Source: Symbiodinium natans (Eukaryota; Sar; Dinophyceae; Suessiales; Symbiodiniaceae). Taken from it: a DNA stretch of 64,000 bases. The notes under the pieces were generated by a model. It did no database searches. It worked only from the letters and a program-made list of their open reading frames with translations, and was not told the DNA's origin. Made by a program: the position numbers and the translations under genes. The stretch is from assembly GCA_905221605.1 (NCBI GenBank), contig CAJNDS010002449.1, positions 1-64,000 on the forward strand. Reading direction: 5' to 3'. Shown one piece after another: positions 48,560 to 60,946 of the stretch (position 1 is its first letter; each line of letters begins with the position of its first letter).

Positions 48560-48872
48560 CCTTCACACGTCGTCGCTGCAGCCTCCATCAGCAATGGCTT
48601 GAGCTCGCCCTTCTCTCTGAGATCCATGATGTTATCGCAGCCGCCTACAACGCGAAGGGTTTCGACCAGACATGACCAGAGACCCTTCAGCCTTGGTGAG
48701 AGAACATGTCCAGGAGCCGATTGAGTTTACAAGAGCCTTGGCTGAACTCGAGGAAAAATAAGCCAGCATCCCGAAGTCCCTCCCCCCCCCCCCCCAGCAA
48801 ACTCAGGCGATGCTGACAAAAGAATGCCGCGCCTGGGATGAACTTGCCACCCACAAAGACTTGCGGTACGGA
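48560..48872 (-). CDS. Glutaredoxin-like domain, C-terminal half (two exons)
   Basis: Exon 48872-48833 reads SVPQVFVGGKFIP. Exon 48644 to about 48560 reads GCDNIMDLREKGELKPLLME. They join across a 188-nt GC-AG intron (48832-48645) to give PGGCDNI, matching the glutaredoxin core pattern TVPQVFI-x-GK-x-IGGCDD and the terminal GEL-x-x-LL helix. This is the glutathione-binding half. The N-terminal half with the CPYC-type active site was not found upstream. The intron contains a run of about 14 G (gene sense). Confidence 0.62.
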
Positions 48873-48969
48873 CTGCGCGGAGTTGTGGCTCCCAGGGTTT
48901 GCTTCAGGCCCCCAGGGTTCTTGCTGGTAACTAGTGCAGAAGCGGCCCCTGAAGTTCACCCAGATTCAG

Positions 48970-49720
48970 CCCTCTTTGGGAAGGGATTCTGGCAGGAAGG
49001 ACCTGAGACTCCACTGCCTGGAGTGTATAGCAATAGTAAGTCAGCCTGGAGTGAATAGCAATAGTAAGTCTAATTCGGAAATTCGATCGGGTTTTCTAGC
49101 TCGGACTAGATGGTTTTAGGGATTCTCAAAACAAGGGTTTCGGTGTACGAGTGATTCTTGCGCGTGCCAATATTCGAACCATACTGCACGACATAGTCAG
49201 ACCGCATTTTGGGCTAATGAGGCTGGTGAGTCTGACATTCCATTTATCCAAACCCGTCTTCCAGCTAAAACTCCCTTTGCAAGTTCTTAGAGTCTTAGAG
49301 GCCTGGGGAATGCAGGAAGCCTCAAAACGAACACTATTGTCACAGCTATGAGCCTCCAGAGACCCCCCAAAAAATCTCCCCCAATGTCTGAGCCTTCTTC
49401 TCGGTGATCTCCTTCACAGCCTGTCACATTTTTTGTCGCGGTGATCATGGGATGACTGCCGGGCTGACGGGGTGCTACAGCGTTGGCTGCCATATCATTT
49501 AGGCCTAAGAGGCTTTGAGCTCGGAGTTCAGCTTTAGGGGCAGAACGTGGCCAGGCTCCCAAAGCATGTTTGGGTGTTCCGGCTGGTTCCGACTAGGGGT
49601 CCACGTGAGTAATTGATGCTACTTCTCGGGCCTCCATGAACTCCAACTCATCCCGACGGTGATCGGCTTCAACGACCTGCGCACCAAGGCCGTGGAGTAC
49701 AGATCTGCAGGAGCCGTTTA
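48970..49720. other. No gene recognised; short direct repeat
   Basis: A 25-30 bp direct repeat built on ctggagtgwatagcaatagtaagtc occurs twice near 49015-49070. The glutaredoxin N-terminal exon should lie here or further right but was not recognised. Confidence 0.35.
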
Positions 49721-49914
49721 GGGCATCATTTTTTAGCTGGGGAATGTCGCCTAGGACCATCTAAGTGCCTTCAGAAGGCTTCTGGAAGGGATTCCAACCT
49801 TGAGGTCGTTGACGCCCATGGATTGAAACGCGACGTTCACCTGGGTGGCTTCGTCGTTTTTGCGTTTGCATCCTGGGATTTGTTGTTCTTGCTGCTTTGA
49901 GGCATTTTGGGAAT

Positions 49915-49972
49915 TCAAGAGGACGACGAGGAGGACACGCCGGAGGACACGCCGGAGGAGGAGGAGGAGGAG

Positions 49973-50014
<42 letters not shown>

Positions 50015-50090
50015 GACGACAAGGCGAGGGCGAGGACGAGGCCGAGGGCGAGGACGAGGGCGAGGACGACGACTACTACTGCTACTTCTG
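49915..50090. repeat. GAGGAC/GAGGAG trinucleotide tract
   Basis: Long imperfect GAN repeat. It creates open frames in all three forward frames (Glu/Asp-rich, Arg/Gly-rich, Arg/Thr-rich), so openness here is not evidence of coding. Confidence 0.8.
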
Positions 50091-50944
50091 CTCTCCATGG
50101 CGTTCGCAATCTCCCACCGCTAACGGTAAGCATGACATTGGATCCCAGAAAGCAAACAGAAAAGCCGTCTTTCCCACCGAAGCATTGGGCTGATACAGTA
50201 CCGAAGTGCCCAACGCAGAATGCTTCCCTCCTCGGGTCTGGGGCTGTCTAAGCACGAACAAGCACGCCACTCCGCGTAGCCTCAAACTCAAACTCCTATA
50301 ATCTCTCCAGGCTGGAAAACGACTTCACGCTTTGTCTGCATCCTACATGCTGGCTTCCATGGCTTTGGCCCATTGAGCCCGGCGAGCCCTGCCCCAGTCG
50401 AGTAGCTTTGGTGCAGAATGGGCACCATGACCTGGGGCAAACAGAAGCTTGCTGGAAATCGCCTGGAGGAACCCTTTGTGGTATGGCTATCAGGGACAGG
50501 TGCCAGTAACGAGCAGCGCCACTGAAAGCAACAAACATTCTTGATGCAATTAAGGACTTGACTTGGCGATGACCACCACCTGCGGAGCGCTGATCTGTGC
50601 GCTGCACATGTGAAATCCTGTGAAACAAATGCAATACCATCAAGGCCTAGTGAAGAGCGTCAAGCTCTGACATGCTGTCGTGATGATCTGTCTTTGATGC
50701 GTCTTAGCGACTTGCCTTGTGTGAGCCCACAATCTGCTCGATTTCTGCCTTCTGGGCCATCGTTACCTCAGCAAAGCCATAGAGCACTGGGAGAGGCCTC
50801 GGCCTGAACACCGTACGTGCTACATGCCATACTCTCTTCCTTTTGTTCGTATGTTTCTTTCTTTCGTCCCGACCTGCAGCGAAGTAGCGGTTCGGACCTG
50901 CTCCCTGCTCCCTTCTGGCCGTGGCCCCCCATTGACAACGACAG

Positions 50945-51185
50945 GCTCCCTGTCTCTCTCTCTCTCTCTCGCACGCGCTCTCTCTCTCTTCTTCTTCTTC
51001 TTCTTCTTCTTCTTCTTCTTCTTCGTCTTCCTCCTCCTTCTTCCTGCGCGCTTTGAGCCCCCCCCTGCCAGGGGAGCCTGGCTTCGACGGTGAAGCGGGT
51101 CCGAGTGCAGTCGTTGGCTTGCCCCGGTTTTCGGCTGCTCTCTTTCTCTCCCTCTCGCTCGCTCTCGCTCACTCTCATCTCCAAA
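50945..51185. repeat. CT and TTC microsatellites
   Basis: tctctctc, then about 14 TTC units near 50990-51025, then further CT-rich sequence near 51140-51180. Confidence 0.8.
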
Positions 51186-51851
51186 AAAAGGTACTCAGTG
51201 CTCCTTTGCTGCTGCAGTTCTGCTATGGCTCAAACTTTTGGTCATCCCTGTTGCTTTGTTCATGGTTGTGCAGAGAACGAAAGCTTGCAGTCAAAGGTCC
51301 TCCTTCGGAGCAGCTGGCTGAACGCAGGGTGCGTTAGCCGCGCTCGGGACGGATGCACGGCTGCCCATGCAAAGGCCTGCCGGTTCAAGCAATAACGCAA
51401 CATGCTCAGAGGCGAGCTTCCGATGAGCATTCTCCACTTCGCTCCAACGCACTTGGGCCTCCTTCAAGGGTCAGCAATGAAATCTTGAGCCACAGATCCC
51501 AAGAGAATTCCCAACAAATCTGTCTGCTTGGTAGATCATTCCCCGCAGCTCGCTGCGGCGCAATAACGTCGTCTTGAAACCCTGTGCAAGTCAGGCATTT
51601 TCAGAGAGCAGGTATCGGCAAGAACAAGCCTCGATCCCCAGTAGCTTAACCTGAGGCCTGGAGACCAGATGGCCAGATGCCAGAGAAGAGCTCCAAACCC
51701 CAATGCCATCCAACACCCCTATAACCCTCAATTCTGACTCGAGGCTGCCGCGGCTCCATGCGAACCGCACTGGCCTGCACTGCGTAACTTCAGCAAGTCG
51801 GTGAGATTCAGGGCGGGCTCATGCAGTGCTTCAGATTTCTTCAGGTCTAGA

Positions 51852-51969
51852 ACAGCATGTTGGGATGCTGCCCCTTTTATACTAAAGGTCCTTTCTAGGG
51901 GTTTTTGTACCCCCTATGATAATCCCGATTAATGGCTGTTTGTATAAGGGGAGCATCCCAAACAGCGGG
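51852..51969. mobile_element. Second copy of the TTGGGATG introner/MITE family
   Basis: The element at 51860-51961 begins TTGGGATGCTGCCCC and ends GGGGAGCATCCCAA. It shares the TIR, the TATACTAA stretch and the internal CCCGATTAA...CTGTT..GTATAAGGGG string with the copy at 46.75 kb. The flanks ACAGCATG and ACAGCGGG match at 6 of 8 positions, consistent with an aged 8-bp duplication. On the plus strand a GT (51859-51860) and an AG (51964-51965) are positioned to splice it out. The host exon is not recognised. Confidence 0.75.
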
Positions 51970-52065
51970 TTTTTTTCCGTCGGACTTGAGCTAGGGATGG
52001 AGGATGGGCTTTGGTAGCTCCCGAGACCCCCTCCGCCAGCGTCGCTAGCGACTTCTCACCCCTAA

Positions 52066-52170
52066 TTTTGCCACCACCACCACCACCACCTGCCGCCACC
52101 GCCACCGCCACCGCCACCACCACCGCCACCGCCACCGCCACCACCACCACCACCACCAGCACCACCACTG
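52066..52170. repeat. CCA/CCG trinucleotide tract
   Basis: About 30 CCA/CCG triplets. Open frames through it are compositional. Confidence 0.85.
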
Positions 52171-53114
52171 CTACCACAATAGCACTACTACACTGCCAGC
52201 GCCACCACTACGTTTCTATAGCTAAGTTATGATCATCACCGGTGCCATCTATTGGCCCCACCGGCAGCTTAGACTGCTACAACTGCGCCTCCAAGGCCGC
52301 AGGCTCGCGTCCTAGCAAATGCGGGCAAGAATGGGCTGCAGATCAAGCCGGAGGTTCATGGGCAGCAGCTTGGAGGCTTGATCCTCTTTGTTCCAGAGCA
52401 AGTGTCGTAAACAGTTCTGTGTACCGTTAGATGCTCATGTCGACCAGGCACGGCCCGATTCTGATCCTCGCTGGGGGGTGTGTGGCTCGATGACCATTGA
52501 CCTCGGACACCATACTGGTTCTGATGAGAGGAAAAAAGGGAATGTGAGCTGGACAACAAAATCAGTCCTGTTGACTACTCTTCGGAATACAGGGTTGCCC
52601 AATGTGATGCGTCGTGTACATCTGCTATTTCACATGCATTCATTCACTTTACTTTGTAATCGCAGGTTATTCTCAAAATCCTGCGAATTTAATCTTAGAG
52701 TTAGGATTTTTCTTCAGGATTCATGAAAAATACACTTATGAAATCCTGCCATCTTGCCCCACGTTCGCCAAAGCACCCGCACACTTATGTTTGCTTCCTG
52801 CGGCCTTCTGGGTGTCGGGCGGTGCTGGCTCGGTGGTCTCCTCAGCCTTTCCCAAGCCATATAGCCTGGCTTCAGAAACCACCGGAGCCGTGAGTAGCCC
52901 AAAATGCTTAGCACACAGCCTGGGGGAACCATAATATGGCTTAAGCACTGCGTAAGCCTTTCGGAGCCTCAGGAAGGCTCAGGGTACGGCAATGCTGAGG
53001 TGTCCAGGGGTCCAAACGCAAACCAACATCCAATCGTCTCTTGAGCTTGAGGCAAAAAGATCCGCCAAGCATCTTCAAGAAAGTGCAATGCGCGATCTGA
53101 CCATCACCGAGACA

Positions 53115-53740
53115 TCAAAGACAATGAGGAACGCAGAACGGCCAGTTCAGGGGAATTTGCTCTGCGTCCCAAGCTCCGAGAATAGGACGTTCAACTACAA
53201 AAACAGGCGCAGCTTGCCATAGCCTGGTAGGAGCCCCTCGGGCTTGGGATCTCAATTCTGGCTCTTGTGTGCCGACTTCAGGGAGGATCCCGGTGGTGAA
53301 AGCCTCTACGTCTTGTTTCGAGCAACTTTGACTTGGTTGGGCCACGAGACTGCCAAGAGAAACCAGCACATCGCAAGGTGCTGCAAACATTGGCGTTCGG
53401 TATCTGATGCAAACATTTCTTCCCTCAGGAATCCCAGGATGCCGAAGAAAACGTGGAAAGGATGCGAGCTCAGCTTGGTTTCGTTCAAGCTCCCTACCCA
53501 CCCTCTCTTCAAGACTCTCAAAATTCGTCAGCCACAGCACAGCTTTGTCCAACAGGCGCACAAAGGCCTTTGCATATGCCGGATGCGGGAGCGGCGTTGC
53601 CTAAGCGAGCAGAATACGCAGTCGGACTTCGAAAGGCATCTTGCTGGAAACTCCGATACCTGCAGAAATTACGAACCTGTCACGCGTCTTGCCATCTGTG
53701 TGCAGGAAATGTTTCCTCAGCATGCCATGAGTAACACCAA
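53115..53740 (-). CDS. Unrecognised minus-strand gene, candidate exons
   Basis: An exon near 53570-53430 reads AFVRLLDKAVLWLTNFESLE and RELERNQAELASFPRFL, helical and protein-like. A second candidate near 53740-53650 reads RKHFLHTDGKTRDRFVIS and ends at a CTGCAG|GTATCG donor-like site. The join between them is unresolved. No domain is recognised. Confidence 0.3.
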
Positions 53741-53924
53741 CCACGAACTTCTGTTCGTCAGGCCCCGAGCTCTTCAAAGGACGCCGCCTTCCTCGGCACG
53801 TGGGCTTTAAGGGGCAGAGCGACTTTGGATTTCGGCAGGGGGCGATCTTCGAGTCAGCAGCCAGCATGTAAAGGGATTTGTGCGGAGAAAGAAGAGAATT
53901 CATTTACTTCGAGAACATCCCCAC

Positions 53925-54165
53925 CCTCTCTTGGTAGAGATACACTGGGGTTGGGCACTCCAGGGACACTCTGGGGCTGGGCGGACACTCTGGGGTTGGG
54001 CACGAGACTGTGAGTTTGGGCGCTCCAGGAGACTCGGGGGCTGGTTCAGGGGCTCTGAAGGGGTTGGGCACTTCAGGAGTTTCTGGGGCGGGGCACTCGG
54101 GGACACCCTTGGGTTGGGCACCAGGGACACTTGGGGTTGGGCACTCCAGGGATGAGCGTAGACCG
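53925..54165 (+). repeat. Minisatellite of TTGGGCACTCCAGGGACACT-type units
   Basis: About nine imperfect units of roughly 20-28 bases (gggttgggcactccagggacact). A single related fragment occurs at about 39760-39790. The open frames with Gly-Leu-Gly-Thr repeats are a consequence of the unit. Confidence 0.75.
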
Positions 54166-57100
54166 GGCGAGGAGAAGAGTTCCGGGCGAAGAGAAGAGGA
54201 GAAGAAGTTTAAAATCTAACAACCCCACACCGAGGGTGGAGAAAAAGAAGAGAACGGACGGGGCAAACGATGCTTTTCTACAAGTCACAGGCGTTGAGCC
54301 GGCCTGCACTCGGCCTTTCTGACAGCAAGCCAAACAAGCATCACACTTTAACTTTATGACGATGAACTAGATCAGGAAACAGAGACGGCGGCGAAGTATG
54401 ACCCACTGACCCACAACTTCCTGTCACCCCCCCACATCTGAACTGGAGATAAGCGGCGGCGGCTTTCCGGGTGCATTCTTGGCACCTTCGTAGCATGGAT
54501 CTGCTTTGTGGGTTAGGCGAGGGCCTCTGGCTCATGTTCACAGTCCCCAGCGCCTCAAAGCCTAAAAACAAGCGGAAGTTCGGCCGCTCCGAAATGGAGC
54601 CCCGGGAGCTTGCTGCGACTAAACGATTTCTTGGCGAGTGCCAAGCCCCTCAAGCAAGCTCTGACACAACAGATCCCACCCTGCGTCGACCCCGAGTCGT
54701 CAAGAACGGCCTGCCTGCCATACGTTTTGCGGCAGCGTTGCCTGGCAACAACACGCACAGCAGCAACAGGCTTGGGGCAGGTTTAGGTGGAGGGCTGTGG
54801 GGCTTGCAGTGGCATGACTGTCCAGAATTGTCCAGAGTATTTCGGAGTCCGCCTGTGGACTTGGTTGTGGGAGGACACTTCTTTCTTGATGCTCCAAACA
54901 CCGCAATGTGCTGCATTGGCAGGCAAAAGCTGCTGGCATTGGAGGGCTTCAAAGTGAAACACGTTTAGGTTTCGTACTTCCCAGCACGCCTCTAGCACTG
55001 ATCCCACGGAACCTGTGCACAGCTGCACACTACAACTGAAGCTGTCGTCACTGCGACGGTACTGTTTTGACTCCAGGCTCAAGGTGCTCAAAAACAGGCA
55101 CTGGCTGTTGTTGCTCACTGAGCGTTGCGATTACTCGAAGCCAATTGCGCACAGCACGCTGGTGAGAATTAGGTGATCGAACTGAACTGCTTCATTCGGT
55201 ACAATGGCTTCTCTAGATCTTCTCTAGGTAGTGTACCAAATCAAGTCGGACGAGGAGGTGAAAACAGTTTCCGCCCCCGACTTTCGATGGCTCACTGGAA
55301 AAACTTAAGGGACTGGGTCTTGGCAAATGGAGAGGTACATTCGTCTGCGCGGACCAGAAATCGAAAGCTCATGGATTCATGTGAACTGCTGACGGAGATT
55401 GTTTTGGATGAACATGTCGCAGACTGGAACTTGCGAACTGATTGGAACCCCGACATGATACCCATCTTGTTTGGTCGTCAACGATTCCACATTGTACTTA
55501 ATCTAATGGAGCCGCGAAAACGACTGTGACACCTGATGACGCTGAGAACGGTTTTTGAGATCTGGAGAAGACCTCACTGCCTAACCGTTCTCAAGGACGG
55601 AGCCTGCTCACTGAGATCTTGGACTTGCACACATAGTGATAGCGATCCTTTTACGCCTGTTTTGAAGCAGCATGCGGCTTTAACAACACATGCTGTTGGA
55701 GAGGGCGGGGAGGGGATTTCTATGCAATGATCGTATGGTTCATTCAGACTCTGAAGGGGCTGTCTATTTATTGCAAGATGGCTTTGAAAGCACGCGCGGC
55801 CTCAGAAGCGCGTTCCTGCTCCTTTCTGACTTCCCAGCCAAAAAAAGCCACGCACGCTTGCCAGGTATGCGCCGGAACCATTCTTTTCAGATACATCCTA
55901 AAGTCCTAACCGAAATCCCTACGCTGTTGCCATACTTTGTTCAGGGAGGAATGTCAAGTCCACTAGGTTTTTTGACTCCTCACTCGCCGTTGTTACGGGT
56001 ACATCTTCGATGACCGGACGAAGAGCCTGCTGAGCTCGTCGAGCTGGATGATCCGAGGCCTGTCATGGCAGCCCGCTTGCTAAAACGTTCTCTTCCCATT
56101 TCCTGGAAGATCAAGCTGCACGATGGATGTACTGATGTACTGTCGCATCATACATTGCAAGGCCTTCCATTTGCACATAAGCATGGCTGCAACACAAAGG
56201 CACGAGAAAGGTGCACCGCGGCCATCTTGAATGACCCTCCCGCCAACCCCCCCCCCCCCCCAACTCAACATCATCGCTGAAAGCGTGCCTGGGCCCCTGT
56301 CGCTGCCCCGGCTGCTACTGCTATACCTCAAGGGGCAACCTTTGCCTCGGCCTTGAATCACTCGATTTGAGGTGAGAACTTGAAGTCTTTGTGCATTCTG
56401 GCTTCTTGATAAAGCCCCCCCATCTGCGAGGGGGTGCGGGCTTGATAATTGTTCAGGGAGCATTAAAGGAAGCTTAGGATGCCTGGAGGTTTTCAGGGAA
56501 GCCTGCAGTCGCCAGGCTGAAGGAAAAGGAGGATCAACATCCAGGCTCCTCACGGCCGCGTGCTACCAGTGCTGCTTCCGCTAGGAAGGCGGGGCCTGCT
56601 TCCGATTTCACAGCACAATGGCCATCCCCCAGATCCAACTGAGCTCTCAAAAGTTGGCCTCGGAGGCGCCCATCGCCTCTCGAGTTCTCTTGGAGGCACT
56701 CTTTGATGGTACTCTCGAGGAGGGGAGGGGGGGACCGGCTGCTGCGACTTGGGTTTTGAGGTGTGGGGTTCGGTCCATGTCGAGGGCTTTTGCTTTACCT
56801 GGGATTCCGAGGGATGGCAAGCAAAACGCCAGCTGCCAAAGCCGAGAAGTGCAAGCCAACGTATGGCAGAGCTCGGAACTCATGTGGTACGAATGCAACG
56901 CTGGTCACAAACGAGCTGTCTGACGTACATCAACCAAGTGTGCAGGAGACTTCGAAGCGCTTTTCAAGGCAAGATCTTCAATAACCTGAGTACTTTCGAA
57001 TATCTCTCGCATCCACCTCCCGGTTTACTATTGAACTGAATACTGAGGATGGCACGACTGATCCGGTCAATGCCTCTCAACCCTCAAAATATCAATGCAT

Positions 57101-57940
57101 CCAACACGCGCGTCCTCAGACATACGATTCAAAGCACAACCCTGGCTCAAGGACTAATGTGCTCCTTCCGAAGCCTCAAACCCTGTTAGTTTCAACTTCC
57201 CACCTGCGGTCGTTCGCCTTGCTGAGTCGCTCCACACCTGCCAGCGCGTCTGTGTCTCAACCGGTAGAGGAACCAAGGTAGAAGTAGGGGACTCTAAGTA
57301 GTAAATCCATGATTTAAGGCAACCTTCGCTTTAATAGTGACCCCTTTTTACTCGCTTAAGGCTTCGGACATGGAGACTCAGCGCAGCCGTGACCTTTCCA
57401 TCGGGGTGCATCTGGAACCCTGAATCGTTGCAAAGAACTCGGGGCAGCTCCTTGAAATGCGCTCATAGTCTCCATGGGAAGTGCAAACTTCAACCCTGAC
57501 TACTAAGCCTGAAACCGAAGTCGTGTACCACGCAGCTCTTGCTTGGCATCTGCACGACGACACAACCGGGACGTAAACATGAAGCAAAAAACCCAAAAGA
57601 CAAGCTCAAAGTCCCTTAAACCATCATGGAAGCCGTGAGGACTTATGTTTCCAAGGGCCCCTGCTATCGCAGTAGTCGTTGAGGCGCACCTGACTCAGGT
57701 CACTGCCAGGCACAAATACAGCTCCTACTCGGTGGTTCCAGGGACCCTGAACCCTAAAGGGCAACTTCAACTCTGACTTAGGTGAAGGTCAGAGTGTATC
57801 AGCCACTGTTCGCCGCGTCCACTTGTAGCTCGAAGCCAAAATTCGCAAAGCCTAGTGACCAGGGCGCGCAGGGTTCGAGTGATTTTCGCGATTAAAACAA
57901 GAACTGCGGCTCTAACAGCAAGAGCGCGAACTAAAGTAGC
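54166..57940. other. No confidently recognised gene
   Basis: The longest plus-strand frames are 54471-54968 (165 codons) and 55173-55529 (118 codons; HVADWNLRTDWNPDMIPILF). Neither has a recognised domain. A C run is near 56249-56263. Exons of unknown genes cannot be excluded. Confidence 0.3.
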
Positions 57941-57944
57941 CGCA

Positions 57945-57970
57945 CGCCCCCCCCCCCCCCCCCCCCCCAC
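57945..57970. repeat. Poly-C run
   Basis: Nearly pure C run of about 20 bases, with no recognised gene around it. Confidence 0.75.
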
Positions 57971-58899
57971 CCGCCCCAAGAAACCCCCCCCGAGGTGGTC
58001 GGGCCGAGGCGTCCGACAAAGCTTAAAACTGAGAAGACGCATCTAACACATCCCACGAAAATCTCAACATCCGACAAGCAAGCCTGTAAACAGCCAAAGC
58101 CTCCGGCCAACGACCAAACCCCCAGAATCTCTTGTAAACGCGGCACGGCTCCATAGGAACAGGCTTCTGCGGCCTGTGGGGAAGGCTGCCCAGGGAGCTG
58201 CGCCTTGACTGCAGCCATGTGAGCGTTGAACTTGTGCGGCAAACTAAGGACACACGTGATCTGCTCCGTTTGCAGACGAGGCTCATTAGGTTCCATCTTT
58301 TGGCTACTTCCTACTGTACCTGTTCTGAGAGCTAGCTTCTGGGGCTCTCATGGTGGGCATTTTGAGAGCGGTATTAAGCCAGCCAGATGGGATGTTTCGA
58401 ACAGCACCTTGCGAGGTGTTCACTCCGAAAGACATCCAACTGATGCCCAGCCTTGTATTTCAGCATTGAAGTCCAAGACGACTCCAGCCCCCTAAGCCTG
58501 TGACTCCCTTCTCCTTTCCGAAAGCACACTAAGTGTGGCTGAAAATGGCTTTCGGGTCTCAGGTAGCATCAAGCTCGAGGCGACCCTTTGGCCCTGCAAC
58601 CCTTGTGCCGCCATCCCTGCCAACGCTCATAAGGCCCTAAACGCTGAAGCCAGATTATTTCCCCCCACAGCTTGGCTTCGGGCCGGAGCACTATGTGTGG
58701 AGAAGCCCGAGCAGCCGGACCTCTCAAGGGCAGGCGTAGGGGCTGGGCTCAAGGGCTCAGGGTTCTCACATGTCGTCTTGGCAAGGCAGGTCGTCATCAT
58801 TGAATGGGACAGCTGTGCGCTTTCGAGGCATTGGGCTTATGAGGCCGATGTGAACATTTTCTGCCAGCATGGGCCCCAAGCATAGCCATGCGAGCCTCG

Positions 58900-58965
58900 A
58901 AGTCAAAAAGCGACGACAGTTTCGCATTTCGTGACCAGACATGCAAAGCGATGACAGTTTCGAGG
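58900..58965. repeat. Direct repeat AAAGCGAYGACAGTTTCG
   Basis: Two copies start near 58907 and 58944. The GACAGTT core resembles the hairpin arms at 10.1 kb, but no inverted partner is seen here. Confidence 0.45.
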
Positions 58966-59634
58966 ACGGCGAGGCCACGCATGCGCCAAGGCGAGAGAGC
59001 GATCTTCGTCCAAGAAGCGAGCAGGCCCCGAGAAAAAACCCACAGTCCGCAGCAGGCACGCAGGGCCATACTGATCCGGCCCCCCTCGTACTCTGCACGA
59101 TGGCGCCCTTTGAGTCTACAGACTGTTTGGGGACAAAACAGCACGAAGATGTTCGAAAGCCGCTGCTCTCAACGAGTGGCCTGTCCGGAATCCAGGGCTA
59201 TCAGGCCAAGCCCTAAACGTGCGTTTGAAGGCAAAATGACTCTGTGAAGCATCTTGACCTTCCCTAAGCAGTGACCTCTAGCATGCTGGGAGCATGCCAC
59301 TGCACTTAAGGTTGGGGCTGGTTGGGGTTTCATCCCCTGAAAACTGCCTGGACGATGCTGGGGAAGCCTCAGCCCCGCGATGGCTTGCGGGACGGCTTCC
59401 TTGCTCACAGGTTTTGAGGCTTGGCGGGGTAGAGGGAGGTGCCAAAGCGGTTTGGACTGACCACTCGCAACTTCTCACGGATCCCGCCAAGCAAGGTCCC
59501 CAAACCACCTCTGTCCAACCTGAACTTCATTCCAACTCCTCTCAAAACCCCAGCATCCTCCTCGCACCACTTCTCTGGCTGCCTCGTGTGCCTTTGCTTT
59601 CTCTCTGGGGGCTCAACGCTTTGGGCGGGGAGAA

Positions 59635-59979
59635 GTGTTGGAAGCCACTGTACGAATTGTCATCTTCTGTTGGCAGTATCTGCTGTCAGCTAGTGGAGCT
59701 GCCTGCTTCATGGCCAAGCCGGAAGGGGATGAGGCTTGGACTGTGGGCCGTGCATGCTGGGATTCTGACAAGGACTTGGTGCTGATGCTGTATCAACCGT
59801 GCCAACCTCAGTGCAGACAATCTCGACGAAACGTGCCACAGATACGATGCTGCGTTGCAGACCCTTGCCTGAGAGAGCAGCGCAAAAATTCCAAGTGCTA
59901 CAAGTCATGGAGGCGTTTTGCACTTGACAGCAGTGAGCTGTCCATGGATGCAACCAAGAAATCTTTGATTTCTTGGTAG
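59635..59979 (+). CDS. Possible Cys-rich plus-strand exon
   Basis: An open frame of about 114 codons with many cysteines (GRACWDSDKDLVLMLYQPCQ, RCCVADPCLREQRKNSKCYK) and a hydrophobic start. This could be an extracellular domain or an accidental frame. No family is recognised. Confidence 0.22.
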   Translation: MLEATVRIVIFCWQYLLSASGAACFMAKPEGDEAWTVGRACWDSDKDLVLMLYQPCQPQCRQSRRNVPQIRCCVADPCLREQRKNSKCYKSWRRFALDSSELSMDATKKSLISW

Positions 59980-60946
59980 TCTGCAAATAACTACTTCCTA
60001 CGTCAAGACAAAGGACGTCGGAAGCATGAATACATTGGAGGTCTATCTTGGGATTTCATGTGGAGTCTGGAGTCACACGCCCTTTGGATTGAGGAATGCC
60101 TCCGTACGGAGGATACCTCGTAATCAAGACTGGCGCAGATCAAAATTGCAGCTTTAAAATTCCAATCGGTCTGAGTTGATGACAAAAACGTACGCAGACG
60201 AACTGCGCAATGCTATGTGACTATGTATCGAGCTACAGTGAAGGCTAGGCACGTCCATGTGCTCAGCCGCAGATGCCAACATATTTGGCGCACACGTCGG
60301 CGTTGGCAACCTACGCTGCGCCACTTTCATCCCTACGAGTCTATAAGGGCATACGGGGGCTGACGAGTAGCACGGGCGTGGCGCACAATCCTAGCAGCCC
60401 TAGCACTGCTGATCGAAGCCTCTTTGTATCTAAGCTGATTAAGCCATCACCCCCCCGGTCGCAAGCCTGAAAGACTATTGCCTTTCACCGGGAGCGGGGG
60501 GCGGGGGTGGGGCGGGTGTAGGCTGAGGGCGGATTTTGGGAAGACTTTGGGAAGAACACCGCAGCACGCCCGCCTGGCCACACATTCTCGACCACCACGA
60601 GCAAAGGTTGGCCCTGGCTGTTTCGAGGTGCTGATGTTCACCTGGAAATCTGACAGATTGATTTCAACACTGACCGACTTCTTGAGGCTGCAACTCTACA
60701 GTAGAGCCTGTATTCTGAGCTCGCAAGATGTATGCAAGCACGGCAAATCAGGGCAATGACTTGCACGCAGGAGCCCGCCTTCTCTCTGAGCCAGGCCAAG
60801 TGTACCCGCGCCAGCACCCAGGGCGTCCAAGCCACCCAGCTGAAAGGTCGTGCTCGGCATGCCGATCTGCCGGAGGGGGTTCAGGAAAGCTGTGGGACTT
60901 GGAGCTTGGGCATGCCATTGTGCAGAGTGCCTTTGGAGAGACAGGG

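Noticed and set aside
49845-50133. Glu/Asp-rich and Arg-rich frames
   Set aside because: Generated by the GAGGAC repeat; no flanking coding signal was found.
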